DNA of 64,000 nucleotides from Bradyrhizobium arachidis. GTDB taxonomy: Bacteria > Pseudomonadota > Alphaproteobacteria > Rhizobiales > Xanthobacteraceae. Shown piece by piece: positions 53,501-61,918 of this stretch (within the stretch, counting starts at the first letter, position 1; each line of letters starts with the position of its first letter). The position numbers and the translations under genes were made by a program. The stretch spans positions 2,480,001-2,544,000 of the forward strand of contig NZ_CP030050.1 in NCBI RefSeq assembly GCF_015291705.1, written 5' to 3'. Below the pieces are notes generated by a model that saw only the letters and a program-made list of their open reading frames with translations, made no database searches and was not told the origin of the DNA.

Positions 53501-55087
53501 ATGAGAAACTTCCATTTCCCCGGCAGGTCCACGGTTCACGCCACCAACGCGATGGTGGCGACCTCGCATCCGCAGGCCTCGCTGGCCGCGATCGAGGTGC
53601 TGCGCGAGGGCGGCACGGCGGTGGACGCGGCGGTCGCGGGCTCGGCCATTCTCGCCGTGATCGAGCCGCAATCGACCGGCATCGGCGGCGACTGCTTCGC
53701 GCTGATCCAGCCGCGCGGCGAGGGCAAGATCATCGCCTATAACGGCTCCGGCCGCGCCCCGAAAGCGGCCAACGCCGACTGGTATCTCGAGCGCAAGATC
53801 AATTCCGTGCCGCTGACCTCGGCCCATGCGGTCTCGATCCCCGGCGTGATCGACTGCTTCGCGACCGTGCTGCGCGATCACGGCAAGTTCGGCTTCGACC
53901 GCCTGCTCCAGCCCGCGATCAAGGCCGCCGAGGAAGGTTACGTCGTCGCGCCCCGCATCGCCTTCGACTGGAAGAACCAGTTCGAGAAGCTCAAGGCCGG
54001 CACCAACACCGTTCGCTACCTGCTGCCGGGCGGCAAGCCGCCGGTGGCCGGCGACGTCATCCGCCAGGCCGAGCTCGGCAAGACCCTGCGCGCGATCGCC
54101 AAGGACGGCCGCGACGCCTTCTACAAGGGCGAGGTCGCGGAAGACATGGTCGAGACCCTGCGCTCGATCGGCGGTCTCCACACACTCGACGATTTCGCCG
54201 CGCACACCACCGAGACGACGAAGCCGATCGGCGCCATGTACAAGGGCCACGACGTCTGGCAGTGCCCGCCGAACGGCCCGGGCGTCACCGCGCTGTTAAT
54301 GCTCAACATCCTGTCGCGTTTCGACCTGACCAAATACGCCCCCGTCAGCGTCGAGCGCTTCCATCTCGAGGCGGAAGCGGCGCGCATCGCCTACATGAAC
54401 CGCGAGATGCATGTCGCCTCGCCCGAGCATATGAAGATCAACGTCGCCGAGATGCTCGAGAAGGGCTTTGCCGACGAGTATATCAGCAAGATCCGTATGG
54501 ACGGCATGCTCGACCTGCCGAATGTCGCGCCGCCGATGAACCCCTCGACCATCTACATCACCGTGGTGGACAAGGACCGCAACGTCTGCTCGTTCATCAA
54601 CTCGGTCGCGCATTCGTTCGGCTCGGCGATCGTCTCCAACAAGACCGGCGTGCTGTTCCAGAACCGCGCCGGCGGCTTCCGCATCCAGCCCGGCCATCCC
54701 AACTGCATCGAAGGCGGCAAGCGCCCGCTGCACACGATCATGCCGGGGCTGCTCACCAAGGGCGGCCGTTCCACGATGTCGTTCGCGGTGATGGGCGGCC
54801 AGTACCAGCCGACCGGTCAGACTCATCTTCTGACCAACATCCTCGACTACTGCTGCGACGTGCAGGAGGCGATCGACATGCCGCGCGGCCTGCATTACGA
54901 GGGCCAGTATCAGCTCGAGGACAGCGTGCCGGCCGATATCGTCGAGGGCCTGAAGAAGCTCGGCCACAAGACCACCAGCGTGGTCGGGCCGCTCGGCGGC
55001 GCCCAGGCGATCTGGATCGACTGGGACAAGGGCACGCTCACCGGCGGTTCCGATCCGCGCAAGGACGGCTGCGCGCTGGGCTATTGA
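53501..55087 (+). CDS. ggt: Gamma-glutamyltransferase family protein (YwrD-like)
   Basis: A 528-residue Ntn-hydrolase of the gamma-glutamyltranspeptidase family without a signal peptide. The catalytic N-terminal Thr of the small subunit is Thr350 in NPSTIYITVVDKDRN, and the mature subunit ends with GGSDPRKDGCALGY. SAGGAAVDAAVA-like sequence GGTAVDAAVAGSAILAVIEP, GIGGDCFALIQ, GPGVTALLMLN, GGQYQPTGQTHLLTNILDY and QAIWIDWDKGTLTGG are typical. It follows the trhO gene divergently, with an 198-nt gap. In this YwrD-like subgroup the usual TTH is replaced by STIY, so transpeptidase or hydrolase specificity is uncertain. A possible hairpin terminator follows. Confidence 0.92.
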   Translation: MRNFHFPGRSTVHATNAMVATSHPQASLAAIEVLREGGTAVDAAVAGSAILAVIEPQSTGIGGDCFALIQPRGEGKIIAYNGSGRAPKAANADWYLERKINSVPLTSAHAVSIPGVIDCFATVLRDHGKFGFDRLLQPAIKAAEEGYVVAPRIAFDWKNQFEKLKAGTNTVRYLLPGGKPPVAGDVIRQAELGKTLRAIAKDGRDAFYKGEVAEDMVETLRSIGGLHTLDDFAAHTTETTKPIGAMYKGHDVWQCPPNGPGVTALLMLNILSRFDLTKYAPVSVERFHLEAEAARIAYMNREMHVASPEHMKINVAEMLEKGFADEYISKIRMDGMLDLPNVAPPMNPSTIYITVVDKDRNVCSFINSVAHSFGSAIVSNKTGVLFQNRAGGFRIQPGHPNCIEGGKRPLHTIMPGLLTKGGRSTMSFAVMGGQYQPTGQTHLLTNILDYCCDVQEAIDMPRGLHYEGQYQLEDSVPADIVEGLKKLGHKTTSVVGPLGGAQAIWIDWDKGTLTGGSDPRKDGCALGY

Positions 55088-55128
55088 TCGCGCGCGGTTC
55101 CTCGCGAAGACATCAGGAAAAATTGACG

Positions 55129-55160
55129 AAGGGCGGCGCGGCATTGGCTGTGCCGCCCTT
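55129..55160 (+). terminator. Candidate terminator downstream of ggt
   Basis: AAGGGCGGC (55129-55137) and GCCGCCCTT (55152-55160) form a nine-base stem with a 14-base loop, followed by TCCCGTTC. It lies about 40 bases after the ggt stop. The T-run is short, so termination efficiency is uncertain. Confidence 0.5.
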
Positions 55161-55252
55161 TCCCGTTCGGAACGGAGCTCATGGCCCCAAGTTGGTTGGC
55201 GGTGAGCGGTGCAGGCGTGCGCTGCTTTGTTTTGAAGCGGCGGAGGCCGTCA

Positions 55253-55864
55253 ATGTCCGACAATTCAAGTTCCCGATCATCCGGATTCGATCGCCGCGCC
55301 TTCATGGCGGGCGCTGCCGGCAGTGCCCTCGTTCCGATCACCGCGCGCGCGGCTGCGCAGGAGGCGGGCGCGCCGTCCGCGCAGGATCCGGGGCTTCCCG
55401 TCGATGTCACGCTGCACGTTAACGGCAAGGACAAGCGCCTGCACATCGACGCCCGCACCACCGTGCTCGATGCCCTGCGCGAACATCTCAAGCTCACCGG
55501 CAGCAAGAAAGGCTGCGATCACGGCCAGTGCGGCGCCTGCACCGTGCTGATCAACGACCGCCGCGTGGTGTCGTGCCTGACGCTCGCGCTCGCCGAAGGA
55601 CAGGAGATCACCACGATCGAGGGCCTTGCCACCGACGATCACCTGCATCCGATGCAGCAGGCCTTCGTCGATAACGACGCCTTCCAGTGCGGCTATTGCA
55701 CGCCGGGGCAGATCATGTCGGCGATCGCCTGCGTGAAGGAGGGACATGCCGGAAGCGACGCCGATATCCGCGAATATATGAGCGGCAACATCTGCCGCTG
55801 CGCCGCCTATCCCAACATCGTCGCTGCCGTGAAGCAGGCCGCGCCTGAAATCATGAAAGGCTAG
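55253..55864 (+). CDS. paoA: Aldehyde dehydrogenase iron-sulfur subunit (PaoA/XdhC-type small subunit)
   Basis: About 203 residues from the ATG at 55253. A Tat-type signal peptide (FDRRAFMAGAAGSALVPITA) precedes a [2Fe-2S] ferredoxin domain (GSKKGCDHGQCGACTVLIND) and the four-helix [2Fe-2S] domain (FQCGYCTPGQIMSAIACVKE and GNICRCAAYPNIVAAVKQA). It carries electrons from the Mo site to the FAD subunit of a periplasmic molybdenum aldehyde oxidoreductase, like E. coli PaoABC (YagTSR). The three subunit genes follow in order paoA-B-C with gaps of 4 and 2 nt. The Mo-insertion factor paoD is not adjacent. Confidence 0.92.
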   Translation: MSDNSSSRSSGFDRRAFMAGAAGSALVPITARAAAQEAGAPSAQDPGLPVDVTLHVNGKDKRLHIDARTTVLDALREHLKLTGSKKGCDHGQCGACTVLINDRRVVSCLTLALAEGQEITTIEGLATDDHLHPMQQAFVDNDAFQCGYCTPGQIMSAIACVKEGHAGSDADIREYMSGNICRCAAYPNIVAAVKQAAPEIMKG

Positions 55865-55868
55865 GCAC

Positions 55869-56885
55869 ATGCGACCTTTCTCGTATCAGAGGGCGAGCGA
55901 CCCCGACATGGCCGTGCAGGCGCTCAGCGCCGCCGCGGCCGCCAACAATCCGCTGACGCAGGCCGCTGCGCAGCCGCTCGCCGGCGGCACCACGTTGATC
56001 GATCTGATGAAGCTCGACGTGATGCGGCCCGCCGCGATCGTCGACATCAATCCGCTCGCGCGCGGCTGGTCGGCGATCGAGCCGGGCGGCGACAAGCTGC
56101 GGCTCGGCGCGCTCGCAAAGATGTCTGATGTCGCCGCGCATGACGGGATCCAGCGGGACTATCCGGTGATCGCGAACTCGCTGAAGCTCGCTGCCAGCGC
56201 CCAGCTGCGCAACATGGCAACGCTCGGCGGCAACGTGATGCAGCGGACGCGGTGCAGCTATTTCCGCGATGTTTCCTACGAGAATTGCAACAAGCGCAAT
56301 CCCGGTTCCGGCTGTGCCGCAATGGACGGCGTCAACCGCATGCATGCCGTGCTCGGCACCTCCGATCACTGCATCGCCACCTATCCTGGCGATTTCGCCC
56401 AGGCGCTAATCGCGCTGGATGCCACGGTCGAGATCACCGGCAGGTCCGGCACGCGCAACGTGCCGTTCGCGGAGTTGCACAAGGCGCCCGGCAGCACGCC
56501 CGATATCGAGACCACGCTTCAGCCCGGCGAGCTGATCTCGGCCTTTGTCATCACCGGCCGCTGGCCGCGTTCGGTGTACCTCAAGGCGCGCGACCGGCAA
56601 TCCTATGAATTCGCGCTGTCCTCGGCGGCCGTCGCGCTCGACGTGCAGGACGGCACGATCAAGGATGCGCGCGTCGCGCTCGGCGGCGTCGCGACCGTGC
56701 CCTGGAGGGCACGCGAGGCGGAGGCGCTGCTCAAGGGCCAGAAGTTCGACGATGGGCTGGCGCAGCGTGTTGCGGATGCCGCTTTCGCCGATGCCAGAGG
56801 ACGTCAGCACAACAATTTCAAGATCGCGCTCGGAAAGCGCGTGGTGGCGCGTGCGCTCCAGCAGGCCGTAACGATGGAGATCTGA
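55869..56885 (+). CDS. paoB: Aldehyde dehydrogenase FAD-binding subunit
   Basis: A 338-residue medium subunit. The FAD-binding motifs QPLAGGTTLIDLMKLDVM and LAASAQLRNMATLGGNVMQR, with TRCSYFRDVSYENCNKR (the extra cysteine-containing loop of this branch), are visible. LKARDRQSYEFALSSAAVAL starts the C-terminal CO-dehydrogenase flavoprotein domain. It accepts electrons from the Mo/FeS subunits and passes them to an unknown acceptor. The gene starts 4 nt after paoA and ends 2 nt before paoC, so the operon is tight and co-translated. The ATG at 55869 gives MRPFSYQRASD. Confidence 0.92.
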   Translation: MRPFSYQRASDPDMAVQALSAAAAANNPLTQAAAQPLAGGTTLIDLMKLDVMRPAAIVDINPLARGWSAIEPGGDKLRLGALAKMSDVAAHDGIQRDYPVIANSLKLAASAQLRNMATLGGNVMQRTRCSYFRDVSYENCNKRNPGSGCAAMDGVNRMHAVLGTSDHCIATYPGDFAQALIALDATVEITGRSGTRNVPFAELHKAPGSTPDIETTLQPGELISAFVITGRWPRSVYLKARDRQSYEFALSSAAVALDVQDGTIKDARVALGGVATVPWRAREAEALLKGQKFDDGLAQRVADAAFADARGRQHNNFKIALGKRVVARALQQAVTMEI

Positions 56886-56887
56886 CC

Positions 56888-59179
56888 ATGACCGCTGCTG
56901 CTCCCGAGCCGAAGGCCAATATGGGCCAGCCCGTGCCGCGCTACGATGCGACCGCAAAAGTCACGGGGCGCGCGACCTATGCGTCCGACATGCCGCTGGA
57001 CAATCCGGCCCATGCCTACCTGGTCACCAGCGCCATCGCCAAGGGCCGCATCGACAGCTTCGACCTCGATAATGCCAGGCGCGTCCCCGGTGTGATCGAC
57101 ATCGTCACGCACGAGAACGCCCCGAAGCTGAAGGAGTCGAAACTTTTCAGCAATGGCGGCTATGCCGGCACGACGATCCAGCCGCTGAAATCGGCTGAGA
57201 TCGCGCATGACGGCCAGATCATCGCTGTCGTGATCGCGGACACCTATGAGGCCGCGCGCGAGGCGGCCAACCGCATCAAGGTCAGCTATACGGCCGCTGC
57301 GCCCACCGCGACCTTCGATTCCCCGGGTACGACGACAGCCGCCGCGAAGGGGCAGAACTCGCAGTTCAAGGAAGACCCGAAGGTCGGCGATTTTGCCAAG
57401 GCGTTCGACGAGGCCGAGGTCAAGCTCACCGCCTCCTACGACACGCCGACCCAGCACCACAATCCGATGGAGCTGTTCACGACGAGCTGCGCCTGGATGG
57501 GCGAGGACCTCGTCATCTATGAGGGCAGTCAATACGTCTACGGCCTGAAGAACGGCGTCGCCGAGCAGCTCGGCATCGATGCCGACAAGGTGCGCGTGGT
57601 CAATCCCTATGTCGGCGGCGGCTTCGGCTCGCGCGGCTCGATGACGCCGCGTACCGCCATCATCGCCGGCATTGCGAAGCGCCTGAACCGGCCCATCAAG
57701 CTCGTCGCCACCCGCGACCAGGGCTTTACCATCGCGACCTACCGCGCCGAGACGCGGCACGAGATCAAGCTTGGCGCCAGCCGTGACGGCAAGCTGACCG
57801 CGCTCAGGCACGAGGGCGCCGAGGTGTCCTCGCGTCCGGATCCCTATTGCGTCGGCGGCACCAAGACCACGACGCGGCTCTATGCCTGTCCGAACGTCGA
57901 CAGCCTGGTGTCGATCGTGCGCGCCGACCGCAACACGCCGGGCTTCATGCGCTCGCCGCCGGAGGTGCCGTATCTGTTCGCGCTGGAGAGCGCGATGGAC
58001 GAGCTCGCGGTCAAGCTCAACATGGATCCGGTCGAGCTCCGCCGCATCAACGACACGACCAACGAGCCGATCGACGGCAAGCCCTACACGTCGCGCTCGC
58101 TGATGGCGTGCTTCGACGAAGCCGCCAAGGCGTTCGGCTGGTCGCAGCGATCGCCGGAGCCGAAATCGATGGCGGAGGGCGACTGGCTGATCGGCTATGG
58201 CTGCGCCGCTACCTGCTATCCGACGCAGATGGCGCCGTCGGCCGCACGCGTGCGCCTCCAGCGCGATGGCCGTACCAGGGTGGAGATTGCCGGCCACGAG
58301 ATCGGCACCGGCGCCTACACGATCATCGCCCAGACCGCGTCCGAGCGGCTCGGCGTGCCGCTGGAGAAGGTCGCCGTCTTCATCGGCGATAGCGATCTGC
58401 CGCCAGCGCCGGTGGCCGGCGGCTCGAACTCGACCGCCAGCACCTGCTCGGCGGTGATGATGGTGTGCGACCAGATCCGCCAGCGGCTGTTCAAGGCGGT
58501 GATGCCGAATGCGAGCCTGACCGACAAGGCCAAGGAAACCATCGGCATGGGACAGACGCCGACGACGCAAGCCGCAAAGAGCGATCGTCCGCTCGATCTG
58601 GACAAGGCATTCGACGCGCTCGGTGTCGGCGTCGTCGAGGAATATGGCGAGTGGAAGCCGGAAGGCGCGCCGCTGGATTCCTTCAAGGCCATGCATAGCG
58701 GGCACGCGCGGCTCGTCGGCGGCCACCAGATGAAGGACAAGATTGCCTACGCCTTCGGTGCGGAGTTCGTCGAGGTCCGCGTCAACCGCTTCACGCACGA
58801 GATCCGCAGCCCCCGCCTGGTCGGCGCCTTCGCGGCCGGCCGCATCATGAATCCGCGCACGGCGCGCAGCCAGCTGATGGGCGGCCTGATCTGGGGCATG
58901 TCCTCGGCCCTGCTGGAGGCCACGGAGATCGACAAGCGCTATGCGCGCTACGTCAACGACAATCTCGCCGATTATCTTGTGCCCGTGAATGCGGACACAC
59001 CAAGCGTCGAGGTGATCCTGCTCTCCGAGCAGGACGATCACATCAATCCCGCGGGCGCCAAGGGGCTCGGCGAGCTCGCCAATGTCGGTACCAACGCCGC
59101 GATCTGCAACGCGATCTATCACGCCACCGGCCAGCGCATCCGCAAGCTGCCGGTGCGGCTGGAAAATATCGAGGTCTAA
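56888..59179 (+). CDS. paoC: Aldehyde dehydrogenase molybdenum-binding subunit
   Basis: A 763-residue large subunit of the xanthine oxidase family, binding molybdopterin. The substrate-channel motifs are VGGGFGSRGSMTPRTA, LVATRDQGFTIATYRAET, GTGAYTIIAQTASERLGV and AGGSNSTASTCSAVMMV. The catalytic Glu is in GAKGLGELANVGTNAAI near the C-terminus. The N-terminal half begins KANMGQPVPRYDATAKVTGR. It oxidises aldehydes to acids in the periplasm with the two smaller subunits. A long antisense frame of about 770 codons over this gene is a GC-driven shadow, not a gene. The substrates in this organism are unknown. Confidence 0.95.
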   Translation: MTAAAPEPKANMGQPVPRYDATAKVTGRATYASDMPLDNPAHAYLVTSAIAKGRIDSFDLDNARRVPGVIDIVTHENAPKLKESKLFSNGGYAGTTIQPLKSAEIAHDGQIIAVVIADTYEAAREAANRIKVSYTAAAPTATFDSPGTTTAAAKGQNSQFKEDPKVGDFAKAFDEAEVKLTASYDTPTQHHNPMELFTTSCAWMGEDLVIYEGSQYVYGLKNGVAEQLGIDADKVRVVNPYVGGGFGSRGSMTPRTAIIAGIAKRLNRPIKLVATRDQGFTIATYRAETRHEIKLGASRDGKLTALRHEGAEVSSRPDPYCVGGTKTTTRLYACPNVDSLVSIVRADRNTPGFMRSPPEVPYLFALESAMDELAVKLNMDPVELRRINDTTNEPIDGKPYTSRSLMACFDEAAKAFGWSQRSPEPKSMAEGDWLIGYGCAATCYPTQMAPSAARVRLQRDGRTRVEIAGHEIGTGAYTIIAQTASERLGVPLEKVAVFIGDSDLPPAPVAGGSNSTASTCSAVMMVCDQIRQRLFKAVMPNASLTDKAKETIGMGQTPTTQAAKSDRPLDLDKAFDALGVGVVEEYGEWKPEGAPLDSFKAMHSGHARLVGGHQMKDKIAYAFGAEFVEVRVNRFTHEIRSPRLVGAFAAGRIMNPRTARSQLMGGLIWGMSSALLEATEIDKRYARYVNDNLADYLVPVNADTPSVEVILLSEQDDHINPAGAKGLGELANVGTNAAICNAIYHATGQRIRKLPVRLENIEV

Positions 59180-59240
59180 AGGGGTGGAATCCCCACGCGC
59201 CTTGCGCTAGACACCTTCCGCCTCAAACCGAAGGTGCCTT

Positions 59241-59705
59241 ATGCAGCGTTTTCAACGCGCACTCCTCGCCATCATGTCGGCACTCGCGATCACCGTGATC
59301 GCCGGCGTGTCGACATTCGTTTCCACCACGGCCTCGGCCCAGACCGCAGGAAAGACCATGACCACAGCTTCAGGCTTGCAAGTCACCGACAGCGTCGTCG
59401 GCACCGGCGCTTCGCCAAAACCCGGCCAGATCTGCGTGATGCATTACACCGGCTGGCTCTACGAGAACGGCCAGAAGGGCAAGAAATTCGACTCGTCCGT
59501 CGACCGCAACGAGCCGTTCGAATTCCCGATCGGCAAGGGCCGCGTCATCGCCGGCTGGGACGAGGGCGTTGCCACGATGAAGGTCGGCGGTAAGCGCACG
59601 CTGATCATTCCGCCGCAGCTCGGCTACGGCGCCCGCGGCGCCGGCGGCGTGATCCCGCCGAACGCGACGCTGATGTTCGACGTGGAATTGCTCGCGGTGA
59701 AGTGA
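59241..59705 (+). CDS. Periplasmic FKBP-type peptidyl-prolyl isomerase
   Basis: A 154-residue protein with a signal peptide ([20 protein letters not shown]). The FKBP domain reads [40 protein letters not shown] and [40 protein letters not shown] and [17 protein letters not shown] end it, with the usual Tyr, Phe, Asp and Ile substrate pocket residues. It accelerates proline isomerisation during folding of secreted proteins. It is monocistronic; a palindromic repeat and then a strong terminator follow. The start ATG at 59241 has AAGGTG upstream. Confidence 0.92.
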   Translation: MQRFQRALLAIMSALAITVIAGVSTFVSTTASAQTAGKTMTTASGLQVTDSVVGTGASPKPGQICVMHYTGWLYENGQKGKKFDSSVDRNEPFEFPIGKGRVIAGWDEGVATMKVGGKRTLIIPPQLGYGARGAGGVIPPNATLMFDVELLAVK

Positions 59706-59713
59706 CGCGAAGC

Positions 59714-59787
59714 GTCATTCCGGGGCGGCTCGAAGAGCCGAACCCGGAATCTCGAGATTCCGGGTTCGCTTCGCGCCCCGGAATGAC
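59714..59787. repeat. Intergenic palindromic repeat (type 1), copy 2
   Basis: GTCATTCCGGGGCGGCTCGA with GAACCCGGAATCTCG, then GATTCCGGGTTCGCTTCGCG and CCCCGGAATGAC: the arms match the repeat at 36251-36354 with a short centre. It lies between the FKBP gene and its terminator. Confidence 0.9.
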
Positions 59788-59809
59788 GGCGTGAATGGAC
59801 CAACAAAAT

Positions 59810-59840
59810 GACCGGCCTTGCGGCCGGTCTTTTCGCTTTC
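59810..59840. terminator. Bidirectional intrinsic terminator
   Basis: GACCGGCC, loop TTGC, GGCCGGTC is a perfect eight-base stem at 59810-59829. TTTTCGCTTTC follows on the plus strand, and AAAAT on the other side gives ATTTTGTT in the minus direction. It can end both the FKBP transcript and the convergent CsbD transcript. Confidence 0.85.
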
Positions 59841-59853
59841 AACGCTAGTCGCG

Positions 59854-60072
59854 CTACTCTGCCGCGCGACGAGCCGCCGCAGCGGCGCGATCCGCCGCGT
59901 CCTTTGCTGCGTCCTTGGCATCGCCCATGGCCTTCTGGCCCTTGCCCTTCACTTCCTGGACCGCGCCTTCGCCCTGCAGGCGCTCGGAACCGGTGGCTTC
60001 GCCGATGCCCTGCTTGGCCTTGCCGATCGTCTCGTTGGCGGTGCCTTTGATCTTGTCGGTGGTGCTACCCAT
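59854..60072 (-). CDS. CsbD family stress-response protein
   Basis: A 72-residue CsbD-like protein from the ATG at 60072, which has GGAGAG six bases upstream. The family pattern [40 protein letters not shown] and [16 protein letters not shown] is complete and the composition (Lys, Ala, Glu, Gly) typical. CsbD proteins are abundant under general stress and are thought to be intrinsically disordered; no reaction is known. It ends at the bidirectional terminator shared with the FKBP gene and is divergent from the cupin at 60200. A longer frame to 60084 adds four residues with no support. Confidence 0.92.
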   Translation of the reverse strand: MGSTTDKIKGTANETIGKAKQGIGEATGSERLQGEGAVQEVKGKGQKAMGDAKDAAKDAADRAAAAARRAAE

Positions 60073-60199
60073 GAAACTCTCCATCCAATTTGCTCATGAG
60101 GGCAACGTCCCGTAGCTACGAGAGTTCCGATTTTGGTATGGCTTGCGGATGCGGCTTTGGGGTAGTTTGCCGCGCACGGAACCAACAGAAAGAAGTCCC

Positions 60200-60712
60200 A
60201 TGACCGGCCATGACCATTCGCATTCCCACCATGACCACGATCACGATGATCGCTGGAAACATGACGGCGTGCGCGTCATTCCCGGCAACCAGCTCGACAC
60301 CAACGTGCCCTCGACGGCCGGCATGGACCGTGCGGCCGCGATCAATTTCGCGCGCGTCGGCGCGCAGAAATTGTGGGCGGGCACGGTCAGCATCAAGCCG
60401 GATGCCAAGACCGGCGCGCATCACCACGGCCATCTCGAAAGCGTCATCTACGTGGTGAAGGGCAAGGCGCGGATGCGCTGGGGCGAGAAGCTGCAATTCA
60501 CCGCCGAGGCTGGCCCCGGTGATTTCATTTTCGTGCCGCCCTACGTGCCGCACCAGGAGATCAACGCCAGCCCGGATGAGGTGCTGGAATGCGTGCTGGT
60601 GCGCAGCGACGGCGAGGCGGTCGCGATCAATCTCGACATCGAGCCGGTCGAGAAGCCCGAGACCGTGCTGTGGATCGACCCGGTGCACCGGGATCCCAAC
60701 GAGAAGAAGTAA
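60200..60712 (+). CDS. Cupin protein with His-rich N-terminus
   Basis: A 170-residue protein from the ATG at 60200. The N-terminal GHDHSHSHHDHDHDDRWKHD is a metal-binding-like His/Asp cluster. The cupin barrel follows: TGAHHHGHLESVIYVVKGKA, with GPGDFIFVPPYVPHQEINAS providing His and Glu ligands. The cluster suggests nickel, zinc or copper handling, or metal donation to an enzyme. The function is unknown. It is monocistronic and divergent from csbD. The frame extends upstream to 60143, but the SD/ATG context at 60200 is better. Confidence 0.8.
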   Translation: MTGHDHSHSHHDHDHDDRWKHDGVRVIPGNQLDTNVPSTAGMDRAAAINFARVGAQKLWAGTVSIKPDAKTGAHHHGHLESVIYVVKGKARMRWGEKLQFTAEAGPGDFIFVPPYVPHQEINASPDEVLECVLVRSDGEAVAINLDIEPVEKPETVLWIDPVHRDPNEKK

Positions 60713-60785
60713 GACCTCCCGAGACCGCCGCGGGGCAGTGCGGTCGCCTCCAGGGAGGCGGCAAAAAATATCCGGAAGCGATGTC

Positions 60786-60833
60786 GGATGGCCGTCGGGC
60801 CATCCGTCCTTGGGCAGAACCCCGCCCAAGGAG
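60786..60833 (+). promoter_or_regulatory. Structured 5' leader with masked Shine-Dalgarno before the VOC gene
   Basis: Two adjacent perfect stems: GGATGGCC/GGCCATCC (60786-60793 with 60798-60805, loop GTCG) and CCTTGGGC/GCCCAAGG (60808-60815 with 60824-60831, 8-base loop). The second stem includes AAGG of the Shine-Dalgarno AAGGAG (60828-60833), six bases before the ATG at 60840. This could hide the ribosome-binding site, so regulation of translation is possible. Confidence 0.55.
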
Positions 60834-60839
60834 CTTCCG

Positions 60840-61268
60840 ATGCCCAGGATGATTTTCATCAATCTGCCGGTGACCGACCTCAAGCGCGCCACGGCCTTTT
60901 ACGAGGCGGTCGGCGCGACCAGGAACCCGCAATTCTGCGATGACACCGCGAGCTGCATGGTCTTCTCCGAGACCATCTACGCGATGCTGACGACTCACGA
61001 CAAATTCCGCCAGTTCACGCCGAAGCCGATCGCGGATGCGAAGACCTCGAACCAGGCGCTGTTCTGCCTGTCCGCCGAGAGCCGGAGCGAGGTCGACGAG
61101 ATCGTTGCCAGGGCCGAGGCTGCAGGCGGGGTCGCCGATCCCAGCCCGAAGGACGAATACAGCTTCATGTACGGCCGCAGCTTCGAGGATCCAGATGGCC
61201 ATATGTGGGGTGTGAACTGGATGGACATGGCAGCCTTCGCCGCGCAGTCCGAGATGGCGAACGCCTGA
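60840..61268 (+). CDS. VOC-family (glyoxalase/bleomycin-resistance fold) protein
   Basis: A 142-residue single VOC domain from the ATG at 60840: MIFINLPVTDLKRATAFYEA, then FCDDTASCMVFSETIYAMLT and the second module EYSFMYGRSFEDPDGHMWGV with the usual Glu/Asp metal ligands. Its fold holds a metal for enzymatic or antibiotic-binding roles. The leader with a masked Shine-Dalgarno (60786-60833) is unusual. It precedes a second VOC-like gene by 37 nt and may be co-transcribed with it; substrate unknown. Confidence 0.88.
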   Translation: MPRMIFINLPVTDLKRATAFYEAVGATRNPQFCDDTASCMVFSETIYAMLTTHDKFRQFTPKPIADAKTSNQALFCLSAESRSEVDEIVARAEAAGGVADPSPKDEYSFMYGRSFEDPDGHMWGVNWMDMAAFAAQSEMANA

Positions 61269-61305
61269 TCGAAGCCCGATCGAACAACCAAAGAGGAGTG
61301 CGCTC

Positions 61306-61794
61306 ATGTCCAAGCTCGTGCCCTGCATGTGGTTCAACGGCGATGCCGAGGAAGCTGCGGAGTTCTACACCTCGCTCGTGCCGAATTCGGAGATCACGCA
61401 CGTTCAGCAGAACGTTTCGGACGGCCCGTCCGGCAAGACGGGCTCGGCGCTGGTCGTCGAGTTCACTGTCGCCGGGCAGCCCCTGGTCGCGCTCAACGGC
61501 GGCATGACGATGGAATACACCCACGCCATCTCGCTGATGATCCATTGCGACGACCAGGCCCAGGTCGATAGCGTCTGGAACGCGTTCCTGGCCCATGGCG
61601 GCAGGGAAGAGCAGTGCGGCTGGCTCAGGGACCGCTGGGGCGTGGCCTGGCAGGTGGTGCCGAAGGTGATGTTCGAATTCCTGTCGAGCCCCGACAAGGC
61701 GGCTGCCGCGCGCGCGATGCAGGCCATGATGAAGATGGTCAAGCTGGACGTGGAGGCGCTGCGGCGCGCGTTCGAGGGCAAGTCCGCGGCGTGA
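61306..61794 (+). CDS. VOC-family protein of the PhnB/3-demethylubiquinone-methyltransferase-like group
   Basis: A 162-residue protein with the PhnB-type layout: KLVPCMWFNGDAEEAAEFYT, NSEITHVQQNVSDGPSGKTG, then SALVVEFTVAGQPLVALNGG and LRDRWGVAWQVVPKVMFEFL. It is often called 3-demethylubiquinone-9 3-methyltransferase-like but the fold is VOC. SD AAAGAGGAG lies upstream of the ATG at 61306. A C-terminal helical tail (ARAMQAMMKMVKLDVEALRR) is typical of the group. It probably shares a transcript with the preceding VOC gene. Its activity is unknown. Confidence 0.88.
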   Translation: MSKLVPCMWFNGDAEEAAEFYTSLVPNSEITHVQQNVSDGPSGKTGSALVVEFTVAGQPLVALNGGMTMEYTHAISLMIHCDDQAQVDSVWNAFLAHGGREEQCGWLRDRWGVAWQVVPKVMFEFLSSPDKAAAARAMQAMMKMVKLDVEALRRAFEGKSAA

Positions 61795-61812
61795 CGTCGA
61801 CACAGGTGCCGT

Positions 61813-61903
61813 GGGGTGGGCAAAGGCGCGAAGCGCCGTGCCACCATCCGTCCCTGATTGCGAGAAGTGGTGGGCACGCTTTCGCTTTGCCCACCCTACG
61901 GGA
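61813..61903. repeat. Intergenic inverted repeat (type 5)
   Basis: GGGTGGGCAAAGGCGCGAAG and CGCCGTGCCACCATCC face ATTGCGAGAAGTGGTGGGCA and CGCTTTGCCCACCCTACGG. The arms GGGTGGGCAAAG and CTTTGCCCACCC are exact. It separates the VOC gene from the beta-barrel gene on the other strand. Confidence 0.8.
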
Positions 61904-61918
61904 CCGTCTCTGGGCGCT

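Noticed and set aside
56804..59122. Antisense open frame of about 770 codons opposite paoC
   Set aside because: It mirrors a gene with intact molybdenum-site motifs; long antisense frames are expected at high GC and codon bias. The protein has low-complexity Arg/Asp composition.
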